Positions 3,226 through 13,594 are shown, counted from the first letter of the stretch. The stretch is DNA of 13,685 bases from DASWIG01 sp965371445 (GCA_965371445.1 CBDUYN010000233.1:1-13685); one strand, 5' to 3'. Numbers and translations are program-made. The notes: generated from the letters alone by a model not told the origin.

Positions 3226-6200
3226 TCAAAGACCAAGAGGCGCGGCGCACAAGCGAAAGCCGGCGACGTCGTCACGGAGCGAGGCCGTGAGCCCGACGCG
3301 GTAAGCGGCCCGCAAGTAGTCGGCGGGGAGGAACCAGGCGCCGCCCCGGAGCACCCGGACGACGTCCTCGTCCTCAGGAGCCTCCTTGAACGGATCGACG
3401 ACCTCGCGGGCCTCGGCCCGACTCGCGTACACCGAGTCGTCGAACGCGTCCAGACACCACTCCCAGACATTTCCCGCCTGGTCCAGCGTCCCGTACGGAC
3501 CCCGTCCCGCCGCACGCGAGCCAACGGCCGCGGGTTGGCCCTTCGTCCAGCCCTGGTCGTAGCAAGCGCGCGAGTCGTCAGGCTCGGCGTCGCCCCAGGG
3601 ATACTCCCGGCTCTCTTCACCCCGCGCCGCGAATTCCCATTGCGCTTCCGTCGGCAGCGTCACCGCGAGCCCCGACGCTTCCGCCAGCCACGCACAGAAC
3701 GCCCGCGCGTCGTGCCAGCTGACACCCACCACCGGCTGCTCATCCGCCGAGAAGCGGCGGTCCCGCCAGTACTTCGGCTCCGTGTGGCCCGTCTCCCGGA
3801 GGAAGACGGCGTACTGCCGATTGGTCACCGGCGTTTCCGCCAGCCGGAACGGCGACACCCGCACCTCGTGCACCGGCTGCGTGTGTTTCCAGACCGTGCT
3901 GCCCATCTGGAAACGCCCCCCCGGAATCCGGAGGAACCGCGTCCCGGTGACCGCTTCCCCGCGCACCGACACCACAGGCGCGCTCGGCGCGCCGGCCTGC
4001 TCCAGCCTTTCGACGCCGGTAAAGCCCGCGCCCAGCTCCACCCACGGTTCCCAGGCGAACCCGTCCGGAAGGGAGTCGACCGGCCCGCCGTCCGGCAGCC
4101 GGACCGGCACCAGGACGGCACCGCGCCGCGCGAAGAGGGCAAGGAGGTCGCCGAGCTCGTCGTCGTCCCAGGGCCGTTCCCGTCCTACCGCCACCGCCAG
4201 GCGGCGGGTGCTCCCGAGGACGTCCTCCAGGCGGTCCTGCCAGCCTTCCCCGGTCGCGGCGACCCTGGAGCCGCGGCGTCGGAGCTTTTCTCGAAGCTCG
4301 GCCGCTGCCGCGGCGTCGGCCGGATGGTGGACGAGGAGGACGTCGTAGCTCGTAGCCCCCTCCGCCGGTGCCGCGTCGGCCTCGTCGATCATCTGGCGGG
4401 CGAGCGCGGCGACGCCGGGGTCGGCGCTCGCCGCGAGTCGCTCGGCGGCGGCCTTGAGGCGCGGGTCCTGTCGTCCGCGCAGGAGGCGTAGCACCGCGGC
4501 CTGGCGCGCCGGCTCCTGCTCGTCGCGTAGGCAGCCGAAAAAGGGGTCCAGGTCGACCTCCGGCGCCTCGTCGAGGCAAGCGCGGACGAGGTCGGCACGC
4601 TCCAAGAGCGCCGGCGAGCGCAGGAGCTGTTCCATCAAGGGGGCGAAGAGGCGTCGGCCCGGGAGTCCGGCGAGCAGCAGGAGCACCTCGTGCCAGGACT
4701 CGTCGACGAGGTGGCCGCAGAGCTCTTCCAAGAGCTCCTCGCCGCGGCTCGCGGCGTGGAGCGCGGCGAGGTACTCCTGCACCCCGAGATGCACGAAGCC
4801 GAAGCGGCGCGGGGCGAATTCGTCGAGGATCCCGGCCTCGCGGTGCAGCCAGCGGACCACCTCGAACGGCGAGGCGTCCCGGACGTCGAGCTCCTCCAGG
4901 CGCTCTTCGACACGCAGATGGAGACGGGTCAGGAGGAGATCGTCGCGTCGCGGCCGTCCGTGGAGCTCCCAGGCCAGGGGACGCAGCAACGCGAACGCGG
5001 TCTCGACGTCGAGCGGTGGCTCCCAGCTCTCGTCGTCGCTGGCGCGGCTTCGTCCCCATTGGCTGAGGAGCACCCGCAGGCACTGGTCGTAGAAGGCCAC
5101 CCGCTGGCGCGGCATCTCGCCGCCGCGCACCACGACGACGCAGAGGAGCGTCAGGAGAAGCGGCGAGCCGACGAGCACCTTGAGGCGCTGGGCGCCGTAG
5201 TCGGGCCCGTCGAGGGCACGCACCAGGCGCTCGCCCGCCTCCCGGGCCTCGCGCTCCGGGTAGCGCGGCAGGGCACGCGGCACCTCGCGGAACCAGAGGC
5301 GCACCAACTGCCGGCAGCGTTCAGCGTCGAGCGGCCGGATGTCGAGCGGCAGGAAGTCCTCGTCGAGCCCCACCTCGCCGCCCCAACCCGTGTAGCGGCA
5401 GGAGACCACCATCCGGACGCCCTCGGCGGCGTCGCGGAGACACCCTTCGAGGTGACGGCAGAGGCCGGCGCGCAGCGTGTCGTCGGCGGTCTCGTCGAGG
5501 CCGTCGAGGAGGAGGAGGAGGCGTCCGCGGCGCCACAGGCGGGTGCCGGTGCGCTTGGGCAGCCTGCCGTCGGAAAGCGTCGCCAGCTGGGCGTCGAGGA
5601 TCTCGCCGAAGGGCCGGCCCAAGTCGTCTTCGTCGAAGCGCCGGAGACGCAGGAAGACGGGGAGGGTCCCGGCGTCGAGGCCGAGCGAGACGGGGCCGGC
5701 CGTCAGGCACTGGTGGTGGAGCTTGCGCAGCACGGTCGTCTTGCCGGCGCCCGGATCGCCGAAGACGACGACGTGGCGCGCCGGGGCGGCGGGAGCCGAA
5801 AAGATCTCCTCGGCGTCGAGCTCCCGGAGGCCGTGGGCCAGAGCGGCGTCGCCGCGGCGGCGCTCGCCGCGTTCGTCGAGGTCGAGCTCGAAGGAGCGCT
5901 GCGAGATCGAAAGCGGGACGAAGACCTCCTCCAGGCGCATCTGGACCTCGCCGCCGCCGACCCCCACGAGGCTCAGGCCACGGTGCTGCGTCCTTGCCCA
6001 GTCGCGGTAGGCGGCGACGACGTCGTCGTCGCCGGGAAGGGGCGCGTCGGGCCGCGGCGCGGGACGCTTTTCGCCGGTGACGCCCCAGACGAGCCGGCCA
6101 ATACCTTCCTCGTCGACGCCGTCGCGCAGGTCGACTTCCTTGTGCCGGGCGAGAAAGGGCGGGAGCTTGAGCTCCCGCGGCGCGCCGGGCAGAAGGACGG

Positions 6201-6486
6201 GGATGACCGGCGCCTTGCGCCGCACAGCTTCGTCGAGGCAGACGCGCATCTCCGGCTCCTCCCACCTTCCGAGGCCCTCGCCGCCGACGAGGATCGCCGC
6301 CGACGCGGCGTCCTGGATGGCCCGCTCCAGGGCCTCCTGCCAGGGCCGTCCGGGGACCAGCTCCCACTCGTCGAGCCAGACCCGCAGGCCGCGGGCGCGC
6401 AAAGCGCGGGCCACGTCGCGGGCCGCCGTGTGGTCGCGCCGGTTGTAGCTCAGGAAGACGTCGAAGCGCTCGGACATCGGCGCCAT
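3226..6486 (-). CDS. DGR-diversified TIR-NACHT-TIR-like-FGE (C-lectin) NLR-type receptor
   Basis: A 1086-residue protein. Residues 6-137 form a TIR domain (RFDVFLSYNRRD; WLDEWELVPGRPWQEAL with E51 where NADase TIRs keep their catalytic glutamate). Residues about 238-400 form a NACHT-type NTPase: Walker A GDPGAGKTT (243-251), Walker B LLLLLDGLDET (323-332), and VVSCRYTG. A helical arm with FGFVHLGVQEYLAALH (563-577) follows. Residues about 712-820 look like a second, degenerate TIR (YDVLLVHH; D for E in WQDRL). Residues 849-1083 form a formylglycine-generating-enzyme/C-lectin fold (IPGGRFQMGS, LPTEAQWEFAARG, GNVWEWCLDAF, LRGGAW, GFRLCAAP). The last 40 residues are VR2. The FGE catalytic cysteine pair is not apparent, so that domain probably binds a ligand. 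The start at 6486 (or 6477) has GGAAG upstream; the frame stays open 83 more codons but through repeats. Probable role: antiviral or self/non-self sensor whose TIR fires on binding. Confidence 0.9.
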   Translation of the reverse strand: MAPMSERFDVFLSYNRRDHTAARDVARALRARGLRVWLDEWELVPGRPWQEALERAIQDAASAAILVGGEGLGRWEEPEMRVCLDEAVRRKAPVIPVLLPGAPRELKLPPFLARHKEVDLRDGVDEEGIGRLVWGVTGEKRPAPRPDAPLPGDDDVVAAYRDWARTQHRGLSLVGVGGGEVQMRLEEVFVPLSISQRSFELDLDERGERRRGDAALAHGLRELDAEEIFSAPAAPARHVVVFGDPGAGKTTVLRKLHHQCLTAGPVSLGLDAGTLPVFLRLRRFDEDDLGRPFGEILDAQLATLSDGRLPKRTGTRLWRRGRLLLLLDGLDETADDTLRAGLCRHLEGCLRDAAEGVRMVVSCRYTGWGGEVGLDEDFLPLDIRPLDAERCRQLVRLWFREVPRALPRYPEREAREAGERLVRALDGPDYGAQRLKVLVGSPLLLTLLCVVVVRGGEMPRQRVAFYDQCLRVLLSQWGRSRASDDESWEPPLDVETAFALLRPLAWELHGRPRRDDLLLTRLHLRVEERLEELDVRDASPFEVVRWLHREAGILDEFAPRRFGFVHLGVQEYLAALHAASRGEELLEELCGHLVDESWHEVLLLLAGLPGRRLFAPLMEQLLRSPALLERADLVRACLDEAPEVDLDPFFGCLRDEQEPARQAAVLRLLRGRQDPRLKAAAERLAASADPGVAALARQMIDEADAAPAEGATSYDVLLVHHPADAAAAAELREKLRRRGSRVAATGEGWQDRLEDVLGSTRRLAVAVGRERPWDDDELGDLLALFARRGAVLVPVRLPDGGPVDSLPDGFAWEPWVELGAGFTGVERLEQAGAPSAPVVSVRGEAVTGTRFLRIPGGRFQMGSTVWKHTQPVHEVRVSPFRLAETPVTNRQYAVFLRETGHTEPKYWRDRRFSADEQPVVGVSWHDARAFCAWLAEASGLAVTLPTEAQWEFAARGEESREYPWGDAEPDDSRACYDQGWTKGQPAAVGSRAAGRGPYGTLDQAGNVWEWCLDAFDDSVYASRAEAREVVDPFKEAPEDEDVVRVLRGGAWFLPADYLRAAYRVGLTASLRDDVAGFRLCAAPLGL
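3239..3348 (-). repeat. DGR variable repeat VR2 (110 bp)
   Basis: On the minus strand this differs from the template repeat at 16 of 110 positions, every one a template adenine. Template AAC AAC is TTC CTC here, GAC AGG AAC is GTC GGG CTC, and AAC GAC ACC is GAC GTC GCC. It encodes residues 1047 to about 1083 of the receptor. Varied residues are 1052, 1053, 1057, 1064-1066, 1069, 1070 and 1073-1075, with a silent change at 1055. The adenine-free 3' end is identical to TR and VR1. Confidence 0.93.
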
Positions 6487-6691
6487 TGTGTCAGATCTTC
6501 CGGCTCTAACCGGCAGCCCGAAAGACGCTTGCACCGTGTTCAGTGCTGCACCGTGTTCAGTGCCGGCTTCCATCGTGAGCTGGCGATTTTTCACGGTGTG
6601 ATTCGCCAGCTCCGGGTGTGAGCTGGCGAGATTTCCTTCGGCATCAAAACCCGGCCCGAAGGGACCCGGTAGCCGAGGTAGCCGGCCACTA
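6487..6691 (-). promoter_or_regulatory. Repeat-rich upstream region of the receptor gene
   Basis: Holds a perfect tandem duplication of TGCACCGTGTTCAGTGC (6530..6546 and 6547..6563). It also holds three copies of GAGCTGGCGA, two direct (6577..6586, 6620..6629) and one inverted between them (6603..6612); the first two form a hairpin. Such clustered repeats 45-145 nt ahead of a start codon suggest regulator binding sites. A weak -10-like GGTTAGAG lies near 6510 on the minus strand. No gene is seen. Confidence 0.45.
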
Positions 6692-6885
6692 CTAGGAGCC
6701 TGTTGGGCATAGATCCGGCAGGCTGCGCCTGCCAAGAAAATCCCTCCTGCCCCCCTTTCCTAAAGGGGGGTTCAGAGAAGAATCCGGAGTCTTGTCCCCC
6801 CTTTAGGAAAGGGGGTTAGGGGGATTTCCCTGGCGAATGAAGTCCGCCGGGACAGCGGTCGAGGCTATGCCCTACAGGCTCCTAG
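6692..6885. mobile_element. MITE-like 194-bp element with terminal inverted repeats
   Basis: Ends are 21-bp inverted repeats matching at 20 of 21 positions (left 6692..6712 starts CTAGGAGCCTGTTGGGC; right 6865..6885 is its inverse). Inside are a GGCAGGC-TGC-GCCTGCC hairpin (6717..6733) and a second, imperfect inverted repeat of about 33 bp (6738..6770 and 6795..6827) rich in CCCCCCTTTCCTAAAGGGGG. There is no coding capacity for a transposase, so it would be a miniature element mobilised in trans. The right end forms the TAG stop of the kynureninase gene. No clear target-site duplication was identified. Confidence 0.6.
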
Positions 6886-8126
6886 GTGACCTTCTTCCTC
6901 TCCCGGTACCGCGGCTTGTCCCAAGCGCGCGCCGCGAGGACGTCCCGCAGCACCTCAACGGCGTCCCAGACGTCGACGTAGCGCAGATAAAGCGGCGTCA
7001 GGCCGAAGCGCATCACGTCGACCTCGCGAAAGTCCGGGACGACGCCGCGGTCGATCAAAGCCCGGACGACGGCGTAGCCCTCCGGGTGGGTGAAGGAGAC
7101 CTGGGAGCCTCGCCGCGCGGCGTCCCGGGGAGAGCGGAGCTCGACGCCGAAGCCGCCGCATTCGGCGAGGACAAGCTCAATCATCAGCTCCCCCAGCTCC
7201 AGGGACTTGTGGCGTAGGGCGTCCATGTCGACGCCGTCAAAAGCGTCGAGCGCGGCGTCGAGGGCCGCCAAGCTCAGGATGGGCGGCGTGCCGCAGAGAA
7301 AGCGGTCGACGCCGGGCGCCGGACGGTAACGACGGTCGAAGGCGAAGGGGTCGGCGTGGCCCATCCAGCCCTGGAGCGGCGAGCGCGCCGCCTCCTGGTG
7401 CCGGCGGGCGACGTAGAGGAACGCCGGCGCTCCGGGTCCACCGTTCAGGAACTTGTAGCCGCAGCCCACGGCGAGGTCGGCGCCGCAGCCGTCGAGGTCG
7501 ACGCCGAGCGCTCCGGCGCTGTGCGAGAGGTCCCAGAGGACGAGCGCCCCGGCGTCGTGAGCGGCGCGGGTGAGCGCCGCCATGTCGACGAGAAGGCCCG
7601 ACTTGAACTGGACGTGGCTCACGCACACGACGGCGACGTCGCCGTCGAGCGCGTCGGCAAGGTCCTCGACCGGGACGAGGCGCTGCTGCACCCCGCCGCC
7701 CAGAAGCTCGCCCAGGCCGTGCGCCATGTAGAGGTCGGTGGGGAACTGGCCGTCCTCGGAGAGGACGATGCGGCGTCCCGGGCGCAGCGCAAGCGCCGCG
7801 GCAAGGAGCTTGAAGAGGTTGACGGAGGTCGAGTCGCCCACGGCGATCTCGTCGGCGCCCGCGCCGACGAGCGGCGCGATCTTCGCCGCCACCCGGCGCG
7901 GCAGGTCGATCCAGCCGTGGACGTTCCAGGAGCGGACGAGGCCCTCGCCCCAGTGCCGTCTTGCCACGTCGTCGAGGTGGGCGTGGACGGCGAGCGGCGG
8001 CGGCCCGAGGGAGTTGCCGTCGAAGTAGAGGAGGCCGTCCGGGAGGTGGAAGAGCTCGCGGCAAGGGGCGAGCGGGTCCCGGCGGTCGCGTTCGGCGAGG
8101 GCGTCGCGGGTGAGCCGGCTGGTCAT
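6882..8126 (-). CDS. kynU: Kynureninase (tryptophan catabolism)
   Basis: A 414-residue PLP enzyme of the class-V aminotransferase fold. It hydrolyses kynurenine to anthranilate plus alanine (or 3-hydroxykynurenine to 3-hydroxyanthranilate) in the cytosol. Landmarks in order: LYFDGNSLGP (33-42), GWIDLP (71-76), GDSTSVNLFKLL (97-108), DGQFPTDLY (125-133), VSHVQFKSG (169-177), LWDLSHSAGA (197-206) with the cofactor-contacting D199, and CGYKFLNGGPGAP (222-234) with PLP lysine K225. LQGWMGH (251-257), FLCGTPPIL (276-284) and DFREVDVMRFGLTPLY (365-380) follow. Length is normal. ATG at 8124..8126; no strong Shine-Dalgarno is seen. Its TAG stop comes from the terminal repeat of the element at 6692..6885, whereas the duplicate fragment at 310..426 ends in TGA. 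No other kynurenine-pathway gene is in the window. Confidence 0.93.
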   Translation of the reverse strand: MTSRLTRDALAERDRRDPLAPCRELFHLPDGLLYFDGNSLGPPPLAVHAHLDDVARRHWGEGLVRSWNVHGWIDLPRRVAAKIAPLVGAGADEIAVGDSTSVNLFKLLAAALALRPGRRIVLSEDGQFPTDLYMAHGLGELLGGGVQQRLVPVEDLADALDGDVAVVCVSHVQFKSGLLVDMAALTRAAHDAGALVLWDLSHSAGALGVDLDGCGADLAVGCGYKFLNGGPGAPAFLYVARRHQEAARSPLQGWMGHADPFAFDRRYRPAPGVDRFLCGTPPILSLAALDAALDAFDGVDMDALRHKSLELGELMIELVLAECGGFGVELRSPRDAARRGSQVSFTHPEGYAVVRALIDRGVVPDFREVDVMRFGLTPLYLRYVDVWDAVEVLRDVLAARAWDKPRYRERKKVT

Positions 8127-8162
8127 GTCGTGGAGCTTATCCTCAGATCGGCCGGGCCTGCA

Positions 8163-8207
8163 CTCTCCGGAGGCTGGATCGGGTAGAGTGGCTGCCGGAG
8201 GAAAACA
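8163..8207 (+). promoter_or_regulatory. Second copy of the GGTAGAGTGG promoter/ribosome-binding module
   Basis: Forty of 45 bases match the toxin-antitoxin leader at 703..747, including CCGGAGGCTGGAT, GGTAGAGTGG and CCGGAGGAA. Here the sequence after the Shine-Dalgarno is AACAGCTCC, with no ATG, so it does not start a gene as its twin does. It could be a leftover leader of a lost gene, an extra promoter for the kinase downstream, or a dispersed repeat. Confidence 0.5.
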
Positions 8208-8232
8208 GCTCCGTGGACACCCACGGCTGGGC

Positions 8233-8238
8233 TAGAAT
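8233..8238 (+). promoter_or_regulatory. -10 box for the histidine kinase gene
   Basis: TAGAAT in the context GGGCTAGAATGAGG, 32 bases before the ATG at 8271. No matching -35 at normal spacing. A small hairpin CCGTGG-ACAC-CCACGG (8211..8226) lies just upstream. GAGGG nine bases ahead of the start codon serves as the ribosome binding site. Confidence 0.45.
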
Positions 8239-8270
8239 GAGGACGCCAGTGCTTTCGAGGGATTCCCGCG

Positions 8271-9857
<1,587 letters not shown>

Positions 9858-9904
9858 GTCAGGCTGAGCCTGACGCCCGGCGGAATCGGCAGGCAGAGCC
9901 TGTC
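9858..9904. terminator. Hairpins between converging kinase and pckA genes
   Basis: GTCAGGC-TGA-GCCTGAC directly follows the kinase stop codon. A second, slightly imperfect GGCAGGC-AGA-GCCTGTC lies at 9888..9904, 13 nt beyond the pckA stop. No T-run follows either. The location between convergent genes suggests a bidirectional terminator, though similar 17-nt hairpins occur elsewhere (6717..6733) and may be a repeat family. Confidence 0.45.
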
Positions 9905-9917
9905 AAGAGCGCCAGGA

Positions 9918-11525
<1,608 letters not shown>

Positions 11526-11576
11526 CGAATCACCTCTTGTGAGTTGGGTTCCGTGTGTTTCTAGAAAAGGGAGGTT

Positions 11577-11582
11577 ATTCTA
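11577..11582 (-). promoter_or_regulatory. -10 box of the pckA promoter
   Basis: GTTAGAATAA on the minus strand contains TAGAAT, about 50 bases before the start codon, in an AT-richer pocket (CCTTTGTGCG upstream, TTTTCTAGAAA downstream). No convincing -35 at 16-18 bp. TTCTAGAA just downstream is a short palindrome that could be a regulator site. Confidence 0.5.
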
Positions 11583-11623
11583 ACGCACAAAGGCTCCCAA
11601 CCTGCCACCCCGTCAGGTAGCTC

Positions 11624-11650
11624 AGCGTCCCCCGCCGGGCGGGGGACGCT
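11624..11650. terminator. Strong hairpin after the symporter gene
   Basis: Perfect 11-bp arms AGCGTCCCCCG and CGGGGGACGCT around a 5-nt loop, 15 nt beyond the symporter stop codon and upstream of the pckA promoter. It lacks a T-run, so intrinsic termination would be inefficient by Escherichia coli rules. Position still favours a terminator insulating pckA. Confidence 0.5.
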
Positions 11651-11665
11651 CGACGTCGATGCAAG

Positions 11666-13594
11666 TCAACGTAGCTTCCACCAGAGACCGGCAGAGCCGG
11701 TGAGAACCGCGGCCACCGACGCCCAGACGATGTCGGGACGAGCGTAGATCCACCCTCCGATCCAGAAGGTGAGCCCGTAGACTACCGCCACACCGAAGGC
11801 CCAGAGCCAGAGGATTTCGCGGACGGTGTGATCGGGCCGGGCGGCCTCGCCCACCCGCTCACGGATCGGTCCCCAGAAGCCCGGCGGCCGGATTTTCCTC
11901 ACGAACTCCTCCAGCCGCTTCTCGTCGGTCGGCGGACCGAAGCGGACCGCCAGCAGGGCGGCGGCGACCGAGAGCCCAACGACGATCAGGATCTTGTGCC
12001 ACGCATCGAGCGCCACGGTGCCGACGTAGGTCGGAGACTTGAAGAAGTCGTAGCCCCCGGGCCGCCAGATGGCGTTGCAGACCTCGAATCCGAACGCCGT
12101 CGCGATCGAGACCGCCAGCGCGCAGATCTCGCTCCAGGCGTTCACGCGCCAGTAGAACCAGCGCAGGATCAGGATGGGGCCGATCCCCGCCGAGACCGCC
12201 CAGTGGAAGATCCAGGCGTCGCGGATCGAGGTGAAAAACTGCGAGCAGTAGACGGCGACGAGCATGAGCACGACCACCGTGCCCTTGGCCGTCCACACCA
12301 GTTGCCGCTCGCTCGCCTCCGGCGCCACGAAACGGCGGAAGACGTCGTGGACGAGATACGACGCTCCCCAGTTCAAGAGCGTGTCGACGGTGCTCAGAAA
12401 CGCCGCCAGAAACGCCGCGACCAGGATTCCGAGAAGTATGGGGCTGTCGGCGAGGACGCGCCCCATCATGCGGGGATAGGTGTCGTGCCCGCCTTCCAGG
12501 GCCGAGCGGACCTCCTCGCCCGTCTCCACGGCGACGACTCTCGTCCCCTCGCCCCGCACCGCCAGGTCCTCGACGTCGCGGTCCTCCAGGGTTCCGTCGG
12601 CCATCACCACCGCCACCGTTCCGGTGACCCGGTCGGTGGCGAGCCCGTCGACCAGGACGTCCCCGCCGGGGGAGACGGCGAGCTTCGGGAACACCACCAG
12701 GCTCAGGGTCCCGATCAGGACCCACGGCCACATGCGGATCGCGGCGTAGGCCACCGAGAACCAGAGCGTGCCGAGGCTCGCGTGCCGCTCGTCCTTGGCC
12801 GCCAGCATGCGCTGGCACAGGTACCCTCCGCCGTCGGCGTTGTAGGTCCCCCACCACATGACGGCGATGAAGACGATCACCTGGAGCTGGCGTGTGGGGT
12901 CGTCGGGAAAAAAAGCCAGCGCGTCGGACGACGACACCGCGGTCACCGCTTCGACCCCGCCGAACTTCTTCGCCGCGACCCAGGCGAAGACGGTCGCGCC
13001 GCCCACCGCCATCCAGAACTGCAGGAAGTCCGTCGCCACGACGCCCCAGAACCCGGCCAGCACCGCATAGACCAAAGCGATGCCCGCCAGCGTCCAGGGC
13101 ACCAGGCTCATGTACTGCGCCGGGATCCCCGCGACCTTGCTGAAGACGGACACGATGGCGCTCATCACCACCGAGAGGGTGATGATGTTGTAGACGATCG
13201 AGAAGTGGCACGCCTTGAAGAGCCGCAGCCCCGCCGCCGAGCGTCCGCTGTAGCGGAGCTCCAGGAGCTCGTTGTCGGTCATGACGCCCGAGCGCCGCCA
13301 CAGCCGGGCGAAGAGAAAAGTCGCGAGCACCTGCCCCATGACCATGTTCCACCCGAACCACCCGTAGGAGACCCCGTCGGCGCGGACGTTCTCCGAGACC
13401 CCGAGCGGCGTGTCGGGAGCGAACGTGGTGATGACCATCGACGTGCCGACGATCCACCAGGGAAGCGTCCGGCCGGAGAGGAAGTACTCCTGGGTGTTGC
13501 GGCTCGCGCGGCGGGCGAACCACAGTCCGACGGCGAAGGTCAAGGCGAGGAAGGCGGCGACGATGGCCCAGGACAAGGAGGTCACGGCGGGCAC
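11666..13594 (-). CDS. Sodium:solute symporter (SSS/SLC5 family)
   Basis: An inner-membrane protein of up to 642 residues with about 13 hydrophobic helices. Family marks are EYFLSGRTLPWWIVGTSM (36-53) after helix 1, MWWGTYNADGGGYLCQRML (246-264), and AAFLAAFLSTVDTLLNWGAS (393-412), the SSS signature region, followed by YLVHDVFRRF. It imports an unknown solute with sodium. A soluble insert of about 65 residues (307-372, GDVLVDGLATDRVTGTVAVV and an acidic stretch) interrupts the transmembrane core between helices, unusual for the family. The first GTG (13594) overlaps a TAGAGT -10-like box. The next GTG (13585, protein VTSLSWAIVAAFLAL) lies seven bases after that box, so a leaderless start at 13585 is the better choice. 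Substrate cannot be told from sequence. Confidence 0.9.
   Translation of the reverse strand: MPAVTSLSWAIVAAFLALTFAVGLWFARRASRNTQEYFLSGRTLPWWIVGTSMVITTFAPDTPLGVSENVRADGVSYGWFGWNMVMGQVLATFLFARLWRRSGVMTDNELLELRYSGRSAAGLRLFKACHFSIVYNIITLSVVMSAIVSVFSKVAGIPAQYMSLVPWTLAGIALVYAVLAGFWGVVATDFLQFWMAVGGATVFAWVAAKKFGGVEAVTAVSSSDALAFFPDDPTRQLQVIVFIAVMWWGTYNADGGGYLCQRMLAAKDERHASLGTLWFSVAYAAIRMWPWVLIGTLSLVVFPKLAVSPGGDVLVDGLATDRVTGTVAVVMADGTLEDRDVEDLAVRGEGTRVVAVETGEEVRSALEGGHDTYPRMMGRVLADSPILLGILVAAFLAAFLSTVDTLLNWGASYLVHDVFRRFVAPEASERQLVWTAKGTVVVLMLVAVYCSQFFTSIRDAWIFHWAVSAGIGPILILRWFYWRVNAWSEICALAVSIATAFGFEVCNAIWRPGGYDFFKSPTYVGTVALDAWHKILIVVGLSVAAALLAVRFGPPTDEKRLEEFVRKIRPPGFWGPIRERVGEAARPDHTVREILWLWAFGVAVVYGLTFWIGGWIYARPDIVWASVAAVLTGSAGLWWKLR

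Noticed and set aside
3109..4491. Long plus-strand open frame opposite the receptor gene
   Set aside because: Antisense shadow of a GC-rich gene; the composition (Arg, Pro, His-rich) and lack of domains contrast with the clear FGE and TIR domains on the minus strand.
4690..6621. 643-codon plus-strand open frame opposite the NACHT/TIR region
   Set aside because: Mirror of the minus-strand codons with no recognisable fold; the minus strand carries Walker motifs and a TIR domain.
6640..6690. Minus-strand GYLGYRV resembling the reverse transcriptase C-terminal YLGYRV, as a second RT remnant
   Set aside because: Only about 18 nt are shared and the following residues do not continue as a reverse transcriptase; likely coincidence or a tiny scrap.
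6777..7217. Plus-strand frame starting near 6837 downstream of the MITE-like element
   Set aside because: It runs antisense through the kynureninase C-terminus and has no domain or ribosome binding site.
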